From NCBI GenBank assembly GCA_022573605.1, contig JACZTQ010000189.1, forward strand, positions 1 through 6,377: DNA of 6,377 nucleotides. Direction: 5' to 3'. The position numbers and the translations under genes were made by a program. Of this stretch, positions 1-5,465 are shown piece after piece. Source of the DNA: Pseudomonadota bacterium. GTDB lineage: Bacteria; Pseudomonadota; Alphaproteobacteria; Rhodobacterales; Rhodobacteraceae. Positions within the stretch are counted from its first letter, which is position 1, and the number at the start of each line of letters is the position of its first letter. The notes under the pieces were generated by a model, which worked only from the letters and a program-made list of their open reading frames with translations, was not told where the DNA came from and made no database searches.

Positions 1-104
1 TCCAGCTTCATGCCGCCACCCCTACGCGCACGTCCAGCGCCCCGAAGTCCAGCGCCGGCGCCGGGGCGCGGATGCCGAGCCGGCGGCAACGCGCCGCGCG
101 GCGA

Positions 105-139
105 AGATGTTCAGGCGCATCGTCCCGAAATGAACATCT
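105..139. repeat. Perfect 9-bp inverted repeat
   Basis: AGATGTTCA at 105-113 is the exact reverse complement of TGAACATCT at 131-139, with a 17-nt spacer. It lies about 95-130 bp upstream of the possible minus-strand start codon at the left edge. It could be an operator or an RNA hairpin in that gene's leader, or chance. Only the sequence symmetry is observed. Confidence 0.4.
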
Positions 140-350
140 GCTGAATGCTTCATCGCTCGGTTGCCCTCGTCCCGGCGGCCATTTGCCTCTCGTTCGAGGC
201 CAGCAAGACCTGACTCCCCCATACATGAACAACACATCCGAGGCCAATATCTTTCGCGGTTCAGGTCTTTTGAGATGGTGCTGCCTGCCAGCGATTTCCT
301 GGCCTGGCTTCATGGTCGCGATCGATGTGGCGCCGACTCTTCGCAGCCAG

Positions 351-370
351 TTTCATTATGAAATCATTTC
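351..370. repeat. Overlapping AT-rich palindromes
   Basis: TTTCATTATGAAA (351-363) is a perfect palindrome around a single central T. The adjoining GAAATCATTTC (360-370) is a second perfect palindrome around a central C. The two share the GAAA segment, so a TTTCA-like half-site occurs three times in alternating orientation in 20 bp. On the minus strand the segment contains CATAAT, a fair match to a -10 box, but no good -35 box sits at the right distance. It may be a protein-binding site or a decayed promoter. Confidence 0.4.
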
Positions 371-549
371 TTTGCAGGCGGTTCCTTGATGACAAAATAT
401 TCTCGAGGTTGCGTTGCCGAGCTGAACGGGCGCGCGCGGGGGTCTGCTCCCGGGGGTCTCCCGACAGATGTTCTCGCGCCTTTGCCATCATACGGCGGCG
501 CAGCGAATTCGTTGAAATTTTCTAAAACGGCTTGGAATCAACAGCTTGA

Positions 550-609
550 CCCCCCGTGCACATCTGCACACCCCCCTTCACTCCCCCCTCTGGCGCGCCT
601 TCCCGACCC
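550..609 (-). other. G-tract-rich 3' flank of dctM with small hairpin
   Basis: Immediately after the dctM stop, the minus strand carries GGG (609-607), GGG (604-602) and three G6 runs (588-583, 576-571, 555-550). Between the last two G6 runs is a 5-bp hairpin, GTGCA/TGCAC with a 4-nt loop (556-569). There is no U-tract typical of an intrinsic terminator. In the dctM transcript the repeated G-runs could fold as a G-quadruplex, or the region could simply be a structured 3' end. The runs are observed; the function is inferred. Confidence 0.35.
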
Positions 610-1920
610 TCACATCATCAGGTTCGGCAGGAACAGGACGATACTGGGGAAGGCGATCAGCAGCCCCAGGGTGAACACGTCCAGCAGCAGGAAGGGCATG
701 ATGCCGGCGAACACGTCCTCCAGGGTCAGCGGCACCGGCGAGGCGCTGCGCACCACGTAGACATTCAGCCCCACCGGCGGCGTGATCAGCGATATCTCGG
801 CCAGCTTGATGGCGATCACCCCGAGCCAGATCGGGTCGTAGCCGACCCCGATCAGGATCGGGAACATCACCGGCAGGGTCATGATCATGATCGCGATCGG
901 GTCGATCAGCATCCCCAGGATCAGATAGATCACCGCGAAAGCCATCAGATAGAGGAACGGCGCCAGATCCAGCCCGAGCAGCAGGTCGGAGATATCGGCG
1001 ATCAGCCCGGTATAGGCCAGGAAGCGCGCGAACAGGATGCCGCCGATGATGATGATGAAGATGGTCGAGGTGGTGATGCCGGCTTCCTTGAAGGTCTCGA
1101 CCAGCATGCGCAGGTTGAGCCGGCGCTTCCCGACCACGATCAGGAAGGCTCCGAAGGCGCCCACCGCCCCGGCATAGGTCGGCACGAAAAAGCCCAGATA
1201 GATGCCGCCGATGACCAGGATGAACAGGAAACTGATGCCCCATACGCCCCGCAGCGAGCGCCACTTCTCCGCCCGTGTAAAGTGGATATCGGGGATCGGG
1301 GCGATCGACGGGTCGCGCTTGGCCCGGACATAGATGCCGGCCATGTAGATCGCCGCCGACAGCAGCCCCGGAATCAGCCCGGCGATCAGCAGCCGGGCCA
1401 CCGATTGCTCGGTGATGACCGCGTAGACCACCATCAGGATAGAGGGCGGGATCAGCGAGGCGAGGGTTCCGGAGGCGGCGATGCAGCCGGCGCTGAGGCG
1501 CTTGTCGTAGCCGAACCGGACCATCTCCGGCATGGCGATCTTGGTGAACACCGCGGCGTTGACGATGGTCGAGCCGCAGGCCGCGCCGAAGGCCGCCGAG
1601 GCCAGCGTCGTCGCCATCGCCAGCCCGCCCGGCAGACGGCCCAGCCAGTGATGCGCGGCCTTGTAGAGATCGGTCGTCAACCCGGCCTGGGTGGCCAGCG
1701 TGCCCATCAGGATGAACAGTGGAATCACCGCCAGGGTGAACGAGTTGGTGGTGCTGAAGGGGACCGTGGCGAGCTGCGCCCAGGCGGCATCCGGCCCGAC
1801 CGAGAGATACATGCCGAGCAGGCCGCCAAGGCCGAGGGTGACGCCGATATGGACGCCCGCCGCCAGCATGAAGGCCATCATCGCCAGCACGATGATACCG
1901 GTGGTTCCGGGATCGAGCAT
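610..1920 (-). CDS. dctM: TRAP transporter large permease subunit DctM
   Basis: This 436-residue protein is the ion-coupled transport subunit of a tripartite ATP-independent periplasmic (TRAP) transporter and resides in the inner membrane. It is almost entirely hydrophobic, with about a dozen predicted membrane segments, and its length is normal for DctM. Family hallmarks are visible: the Gly-rich segment around 108-131 ending in IAMPEM, the GYDKRLSAGCIAASGTL stretch (137-153), IPPS (157-160), the Asp-Pro of GMLIDP (336-341), and the duplicated-half signature ITPPVGLNVYV (379-389). The ATG at 1920 is preceded on the minus strand by AGGAAAGG, followed by a G-run. It lies 36 nt after the dctQ stop, so it is very probably co-transcribed as the last gene of dctPQM. 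Substrate specificity cannot be read from this subunit. No truncation or frameshift was seen. Confidence 0.97.
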   Translation of the reverse strand: MLDPGTTGIIVLAMMAFMLAAGVHIGVTLGLGGLLGMYLSVGPDAAWAQLATVPFSTTNSFTLAVIPLFILMGTLATQAGLTTDLYKAAHHWLGRLPGGLAMATTLASAAFGAACGSTIVNAAVFTKIAMPEMVRFGYDKRLSAGCIAASGTLASLIPPSILMVVYAVITEQSVARLLIAGLIPGLLSAAIYMAGIYVRAKRDPSIAPIPDIHFTRAEKWRSLRGVWGISFLFILVIGGIYLGFFVPTYAGAVGAFGAFLIVVGKRRLNLRMLVETFKEAGITTSTIFIIIIGGILFARFLAYTGLIADISDLLLGLDLAPFLYLMAFAVIYLILGMLIDPIAIMIMTLPVMFPILIGVGYDPIWLGVIAIKLAEISLITPPVGLNVYVVRSASPVPLTLEDVFAGIMPFLLLDVFTLGLLIAFPSIVLFLPNLMM

Positions 1921-1956
1921 CCCCCCCGCCTTTCCTGTTTCTGGCCTGTTCCCGGC

Positions 1957-2505
1957 CTAGTCCGGGCCGCCGGAGCGCAGCTCCGGCAGCGAGGGCTCAA
2001 GCGGCTCCGGCGGCTCCCCGGTGAAGACCCGCCTCGAGTCGATGATCAGGTCGAGCACGAGGCGCAGCACCAGCAGCCCGGTCCCCGCCGCCAGGATGAT
2101 CCGCGCCGGGTAGAGCGGGAAGCGGATCAGCCCGACCGTCGCCTCGCCGATCTGATAGCTGTACTGCGCCTCCATCGTCGCCTGCCACAGCATCAGGCCG
2201 AAGAAGGTCAGCGCGGCGACATCGGCGAAGACGTCCATCAGCGCCTGGGTGTGCGGGCCCACATGGGTATAGATCAGCTCGACCCGGATATGGGCGCGGC
2301 GGATCTGGGCATAGGCCAGCGCGCCGAACACGATCAGCACCATGGTGCTTTCGGTGATCTCGAACGGGCCCGGAACGGGAACGTGCAGAAGCTGTGTGCC
2401 GACGATGTCGGCAACCCCGAGGAACACCGACATCATCATGCCGACGCCGCCGACGAGCAGAACCGCGAGGGCAAGCCGCTCGAGCAGATGTGCGAGCATT
2501 CTCAC
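1957..2505 (-). CDS. dctQ: TRAP transporter small membrane subunit DctQ
   Basis: This is the small membrane subunit of the TRAP transporter, which partners DctM and helps receive the substrate-loaded binding protein. From the GTG start chosen here it has 182 residues, with four hydrophobic segments at roughly 9-31, 50-68, 92-110 and 134-156. This matches the DctQ fold and usual length. The segment VPGPFEITE (43-52) and the AHIRVEL motif after the second segment (71-77) are typical of the family. The C-terminus is a short Pro/Glu-rich cytoplasmic-type tail. Start choice: the minus-strand AAGGA lies about 11 nt before the GTG at 2505 but 17 nt before the ATG at 2499, which would give 180 residues. 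I therefore prefer GTG, though ATG remains possible. The upstream open extension to 2721 is Arg-rich and overlaps dctP, so it is not credible. Confidence 0.92.
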   Translation of the reverse strand: MRMLAHLLERLALAVLLVGGVGMMMSVFLGVADIVGTQLLHVPVPGPFEITESTMVLIVFGALAYAQIRRAHIRVELIYTHVGPHTQALMDVFADVAALTFFGLMLWQATMEAQYSYQIGEATVGLIRFPLYPARIILAAGTGLLVLRLVLDLIIDSRRVFTGEPPEPLEPSLPELRSGGPD

Positions 2506-2548
2506 GCGATCGGGTGTCCTTTGACGGCGGGGCGGCGGCTTGCGTTGC

Positions 2549-2584
2549 CGCGCGGCGGCCCCCGCTCGGGGGAACCGCCGCGCG
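2549..2584 (-). promoter_or_regulatory. Strong intercistronic hairpin between dctP and dctQ
   Basis: Twenty nucleotides after the dctP stop, the transcript can form a long GC stem. A 10-bp outer stem (2549-2558 with 2575-2584) is followed by a 2-nt bulge, a 5-bp C/G stem (2559-2563 with 2568-2572) and a 4-nt loop. No U-run follows, so it does not look like a complete intrinsic terminator. In operons encoding a periplasmic binding protein, such hairpins commonly protect the upstream message and lower expression of the membrane genes. That role is inferred here. Confidence 0.65.
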
Positions 2585-2603
2585 TCGTTTCTTCGGTCTG
2601 CGG

Positions 2604-3629
2604 TCAGTTGCCGATCTGCGCGCGCCAGAAGGCGGCGACCTCGTTGGCCCGCTCGCCTTCGCCGTCGGCGGTTCTGGCGTCGATCCAGTCCTGCAGCATG
2701 TCGGGCGCGGCCGCCATCCATTTGGCCATCTCGCCCTCGGCCATCGGCTTGATCACGGCGCCCTTGGCGATCATCGCCTCGCCCGCCGCCACCTCGGCCG
2801 CGTCGATCGCGTCGATATAGGCCTTGCCGGCCTTCAGGCCTTCCTCGGTCATGATTGCCTGGATGTCGGCCGGCAGGCTGTCCCAGGTCTTCTTGCCGAT
2901 GACCAGCAGATGGCCGGTGATCGACATCGCCGGGCCGCAGCTGTACTTGCCGGGCTCGTAGACCTTGATCGCATTGATGTTGCCGAGATTGATGAAGGAA
3001 TAGTCCAGCGTGCCGCGCTGCACCGCCTCGTAGATGTCGCCGAAGCCGACCGAGACCGGCACCGCGCCGATGGCCTCGAACATCTTCGGGATGTCGGCGC
3101 CGAAGCTGCGGATCTTCTTGCCCTTCAGCCCCGCGAGGTTGTCGCAGTTCCCGTCCGGGCCGGTCATGAAGTAGGACCCCAGCGGCTGGTGGAACAGGAA
3201 GTGGACGTTGAATTTGTCGAGCTCCTCGCGGAACACCGGCAGCGCCTGGTAGGATGCGGCCGAGATCTCCATCGCCTGGCGCGGCGAGTTGAAGATGAAG
3301 GGGATCTGGTAGGCCTTCCAGAACAGCAACTGGTCCGGATAGTAACCCGGCACCACGGCGGCTATGTCGATGGCGCCGCGTCCGGCCAGGGTCATCAGCT
3401 CGCCGCCCTTGCCGAGCCCGCCGGCGAAGGTGATGTCGATCTCCACCCGCCCGCCGGTGCGTTCCTCGACGGCGGCGGCGAAGTCCTTTTCGACCTGCAC
3501 GAAGGGGCTGTTCGGAAGGTAGTGGCCCCAGCGCAGCTTGAACTCCGGCGCGGCCTGGGCCGTGCCCGCGACCGCGAGGGCGCCAACCATCGCGGCGGCT
3601 TTGAGAATGTTCTTGATCGGGTATGTCAT
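2604..3629 (-). CDS. dctP: TRAP transporter periplasmic substrate-binding protein DctP
   Basis: This 341-residue protein is the periplasmic ligand-binding component of the TRAP transporter and delivers substrate to DctQM. The N-terminus has a Sec signal peptide: a Lys near the start, a hydrophobic core at about 9-24, and a likely cleavage after AQA at residue 26. The mature part follows the DctP pattern: KLRWGHYLPNSP at the first strand, VEKDFAAAVEERTGGRVEI (46-64), a Gly-rich GGLGKGGEL (70-78), and KIRSFG (172-177). Arg174 in that last motif aligns with the family's conserved arginine that clamps the ligand carboxylate, which supports an organic-acid substrate. Two mature cysteines (162 and 231) could form a disulfide. 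The ATG at 3629 follows a GGGAGA Shine-Dalgarno on the minus strand. It is first in the operon and divergent from the fusion gene. The exact ligand is unknown. Confidence 0.96.
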   Translation of the reverse strand: MTYPIKNILKAAAMVGALAVAGTAQAAPEFKLRWGHYLPNSPFVQVEKDFAAAVEERTGGRVEIDITFAGGLGKGGELMTLAGRGAIDIAAVVPGYYPDQLLFWKAYQIPFIFNSPRQAMEISAASYQALPVFREELDKFNVHFLFHQPLGSYFMTGPDGNCDNLAGLKGKKIRSFGADIPKMFEAIGAVPVSVGFGDIYEAVQRGTLDYSFINLGNINAIKVYEPGKYSCGPAMSITGHLLVIGKKTWDSLPADIQAIMTEEGLKAGKAYIDAIDAAEVAAGEAMIAKGAVIKPMAEGEMAKWMAAAPDMLQDWIDARTADGEGERANEVAAFWRAQIGN

Positions 3630-3639
3630 GTTTCTCTCC

Positions 3640-3649
3640 CGTTTCCCGG
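3640..3649 (+). promoter_or_regulatory. Third copy of the CGTTTCCCGG motif next to the dctP RBS
   Basis: CGTTTCCCGG, the core of both arms of the inverted repeat at 3721-3759, recurs here 11-20 nt upstream of the dctP ATG, abutting its Shine-Dalgarno. A protein bound here could block dctP transcription or translation initiation. Alternatively, in RNA it could pair with the hairpin arms. The repetition is observed; the role is inferred. Confidence 0.45.
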
Positions 3650-3720
3650 TGTGGGTTGTTCTCGTTCAGTGATCTGCCCGTCCCGGCTGGCCCGGCCCGC
3701 CCGCAGTCGCTGGCGGAGCG

Positions 3721-3759
3721 ATCGTTTCCCGGGCAAGGAACATCCGCCCGGGAAACGAT
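3721..3759. promoter_or_regulatory. Perfect 14-bp inverted repeat in the divergent region
   Basis: ATCGTTTCCCGGGC (3721-3734) is repeated exactly as its reverse complement at 3746-3759, with an 11-nt spacer. It lies 92 bp upstream of dctP and 128 bp upstream of the fusion gene. No T-run follows on either strand, so terminator function is unlikely. Arms this long and exact, with a third copy of the core at 3640-3649, suggest either a regulator's operator serving both directions or a hairpin in the dctP leader. The regulator is not encoded in this window. Confidence 0.6.
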
Positions 3760-3805
3760 TGCCAGCTTGACAGTCCTTGCCCCTTATGGGCAGTCAACGG
3801 ATCAC

Positions 3806-3834
3806 AGTTTCGCGATGACCGAGCCCGCTGTCAA
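3806..3834 (-). promoter_or_regulatory. Candidate sigma-70-type promoter for dctPQM
   Basis: On the minus strand a perfect TTGACA (3834-3829) is followed after 17 nt by GAAACT (3811-3806), which is only a half match to a -10 box. Transcription from here would give a dctP leader of about 170 nt containing the 14-bp inverted repeat. The weak -10 makes this tentative. A plus-strand TTGACA at 3767-3772 has no acceptable -10 at the right distance. Confidence 0.25.
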
Positions 3835-3887
3835 CGCAATGCTGGCGCAATGGCGCGAGCAGCCACCGCCGCTAGTGCGAGGGGGAG

Positions 3888-5255
3888 ATGGAAACCGCCA
3901 GCCCTGCCGCGCCTGCCGATCCCGCCGCCGGGGCGCCGGATTGGCGCGCCATCCTCGACCGGCTGGCCCAGCGTCATTCCTGCCGCGATTTCGACGGCTC
4001 CAAGATCGATCGCGAAATCCTGGCCGAGATCGTGCGCGACGGCACCGAGGCGCCCTCGTCGTGCAACCTGCAAAACTGGCACTTCATCATCGTCACCGAC
4101 CAAGAGCGCAAGCTGCGCGCGCGCGACATATCCGGCGGAAATCTTCACTTCGCCGACTGCTCGGCGCTGATTTTCCTCTGTTTCCAGAAGGGCTGGACCC
4201 ACGGGAATTTCTCGATTGCCCAATCCGTTGCGGGCGCCGCCTACCACATGATCCTGAGCGCCCACCTGCGCGGCTTCCAGTGCATCTGGAACGCCGGCAT
4301 CGGTGACCACGGGCAATTGCGCGACCTGCTCGGCCTGCCGCCGATCTTCGAGGTTCAGGCCGCCTTGGCGATCGGCCGGGCAAAGCCGACGGCGCCGGAT
4401 ATGAAAGCCCCGCGCCGCCCCTTCGCCGAGGTCCATTCCTGGCAGCGCTTCGAGCGGCCCGCGATCTGCCGATATCCGGTCAAGCCGGCCAAGGCCTACC
4501 CGTTTTATCGCATCCGCAACGACGACAACCCGTTCGCCGAGTGGAACCCGGCGCGCTGGAGCTGGGATCAGATAGGTGATTTTCGCGGCTATGCGGTCTG
4601 GGCCAAGTCGCCCCTGGCGGGGGTCTATGTCTCGCGCCGGCAGGGCGCCGCCACCGAGGTGGAACTGGACCTGCTGCCGGACCTGGCGCCGGGGGCGCGT
4701 CTGCTCGAGGTCATGCCCTGGGGCGGAACCTACAGCGTGGCGCTGCGCCAGCGGCTGGACCGGGAGGTCGAATTGCACCTGGCGGAGCTGTCCGAGCACA
4801 ATCTGAGTTTCATCCTCGAGCGGTTTCGCCAGGAGGCTTTGGCGACGGATCGGGTGCAGGCCAGCCTGATGCGGGGAGGCATTCTGCCCTATCCCGACGC
4901 CAGCATGGACGGCGTTGTGTTGGCGCAGATACTCGAACATTGCCCGGAGCCGGAAAAGCTCCTGGACGAGACCCGCCGGGTGCTGAAGCCCGGCGGGGTG
5001 CTGGTGGTCAGCGCCCGAAACCTCTGGTCGCGCTACGGCTGGCGCTGGGCCCGGGTCGAGTCGCGGGCGCAGATTCCGAACCAGGGCCCGTTCCGCCCGA
5101 TCCCGGCGCCGCGCCTGCGCGGATGGCTGAAGGCCCGGTTCGAGATCGACGCCGAGATCGGCATCGGCCGCGAGACGGTCGAGGATGCGGCCGTGCTGCG
5201 CGGCCGGGGGCGGTTCTTCTGCCGGCTCTACGCGGCGAGGTGTGTGCGTGGCTGA
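3888..5255 (+). CDS. Nitroreductase-SAM methyltransferase two-domain protein
   Basis: This 455-residue protein joins two domains in one uninterrupted frame. Residues 20-166 resemble the FMN-dependent nitroreductase family: RHSCRDF (29-35), EAPSSCNLQNWHFIIV (54-69), the helix at 110-130 ending in LRGF, and LLGLPPIFEVQAALAIG (147-163). Residues 170-255 are a Trp/Pro/Arg-rich linker without a recognised domain. Residues 256-450 resemble a class I (methyltransferase type 11) Rossmann domain: LLEVMPWGG (272-280) in the motif I place, acidic Glu300 after strand 2, and PYPDASMDGVVLAQILEH plus RVLKPGGVLVVSARN (334-378). Motif I is degenerate, so SAM binding is not certain. No signal peptide or membrane segment is seen, so it is probably cytosolic. 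The ATG at 3888 is the first start after an in-frame TAG at 3873 and directly follows a GAGGGGGAG purine tract. Its third-position GC looks slightly lower than its neighbours by eye. Substrate and reaction are unknown. Confidence 0.85.
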   Translation: METASPAAPADPAAGAPDWRAILDRLAQRHSCRDFDGSKIDREILAEIVRDGTEAPSSCNLQNWHFIIVTDQERKLRARDISGGNLHFADCSALIFLCFQKGWTHGNFSIAQSVAGAAYHMILSAHLRGFQCIWNAGIGDHGQLRDLLGLPPIFEVQAALAIGRAKPTAPDMKAPRRPFAEVHSWQRFERPAICRYPVKPAKAYPFYRIRNDDNPFAEWNPARWSWDQIGDFRGYAVWAKSPLAGVYVSRRQGAATEVELDLLPDLAPGARLLEVMPWGGTYSVALRQRLDREVELHLAELSEHNLSFILERFRQEALATDRVQASLMRGGILPYPDASMDGVVLAQILEHCPEPEKLLDETRRVLKPGGVLVVSARNLWSRYGWRWARVESRAQIPNQGPFRPIPAPRLRGWLKARFEIDAEIGIGRETVEDAAVLRGRGRFFCRLYAARCVRG

Positions 5256-5305
5256 GGCGGGGCGCGGCGCGGGCCGGGAGCCGCCATGCGGGAACGCCTG
5301 CGGCG

Positions 5306-5347
5306 TCCCCCCCTCTCCAGCTCTCCCCCACGAGGGGGGAGAGGGGC
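5306..5347. repeat. REP-like dispersed hairpin element
   Basis: The core CTCTCCCCC (5321-5329) pairs perfectly with GGGGGAGAG (5335-5343) across a 5-nt loop. An alternative 9-bp pairing joins CCCCTCTCC (5310-5318) to GGAGAGGGG (5338-5346). This CCCTCTCC/GGGGAGAGGG style of intergenic repeat is widespread in GC-rich proteobacterial genomes. It lies 51 nt downstream of the fusion gene stop and could act as a transcript end or mRNA stabiliser. Copy number elsewhere in the genome cannot be seen here. Confidence 0.65.
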
Positions 5348-5399
5348 GCGGAGCGGCGAGTTCGCGGGCGGCGGGGTGTGTGGTGCGTAGCGGATCGAG

Positions 5400-5421
5400 G
5401 CCCCGGCTCGGAGGCCGGGGC
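5400..5421 (+). promoter_or_regulatory. 8-bp GC hairpin upstream of the dehydratase genes
   Basis: GCCCCGGC (5400-5407) and GCCGGGGC (5414-5421) form a perfect stem with a 6-nt loop. No U-run follows, so an efficient intrinsic terminator is unlikely. A second, smaller hairpin (GCGCG 5427-5431 with CGCGC 5440-5444) follows directly and ends 8 nt before the Shine-Dalgarno at 5453. Together they give the hydro-lyase message a structured leader. A regulatory role is inferred. Confidence 0.45.
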
Positions 5422-5465
5422 ATGTGGCGCGGGAGAAAACGCGCGAGCCAACAGGAGAAACGTCG

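Larger units (their letters stand above)
12..609. other. Gene-poor region downstream of the TRAP operon
   Basis: I see no convincing complete gene here. The open frames on both strands are short, rich in Arg/Pro/Ser, and lack a credible ribosome-binding site or recognisable domain. On the minus strand an ATG at 9-11 (Met-Lys-Leu-Asp/Glu, then the window edge) could begin a gene lying mostly outside the window. It overlaps the stop of an upstream minus frame as ATGA, but no clear Shine-Dalgarno precedes it. Positions 340-420 and 505-540 are noticeably more AT-rich than the rest of the window, as expected for regulatory or non-coding DNA. The stretch also contains short palindromes at 351-370, a 9-bp inverted repeat at 105-139, and three C6 runs (G6 on the minus strand) just after the dctM stop. 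No tRNA-like cloverleaf was recognised. Confidence 0.6.

Noticed and set aside
8..313. Minus-strand frame of 101 codons ending in an ATGA overlap with a left-edge ATG
   Set aside because: The overlap is suggestive, but the translation has no recognisable family, biased Arg content and no good ribosome-binding site. I mention it only in the gene-poor region entry.
437..464. Two near-tandem CGGGGGTCT copies 14 bp apart
   Set aside because: They are short and low-complexity in a GC-rich context, with only two copies, so not enough to call a repeat element.
386..760. Plus-strand frame starting MMTKYSRG in the AT-richer left region
   Set aside because: It has no ribosome-binding site, runs antisense into dctM, and shows no family resemblance.
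1043..1062. GAT trinucleotide run inside dctM
   Set aside because: It simply encodes consecutive Ile residues (ATC codons on the minus strand) in a membrane helix, so no separate meaning is needed.
556..2820. Plus-strand open frame of 754 codons opposite dctM and dctQ
   Set aside because: It is a Gln/His/Asp/Arg-rich shadow of the TRAP genes on the other strand, with no ribosome-binding site or recognisable domain.
2394..3770. Plus-strand open frame of 458 codons opposite dctP
   Set aside because: It is antisense to a clear signal-peptide-bearing DctP and reads as Val/Asp/Arg/Gly-biased shadow sequence.
3765..3781. Possible sigma-54 promoter (TTGC after TTGACAG)
   Set aside because: The GG of the -24 element is absent at the required distance from TTGC, so the match fails.
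3815..4306. Plus-strand frame starting MTEPAVNAMLAQW upstream of and overlapping the fusion gene
   Set aside because: The first 25 or so codons look protein-like. However, there is no Shine-Dalgarno, and the sequence turns into Arg/Pro-rich shadow inside the nitroreductase domain. A frameshifted N-terminal extension is possible but unnecessary, since 3888 has a good start.
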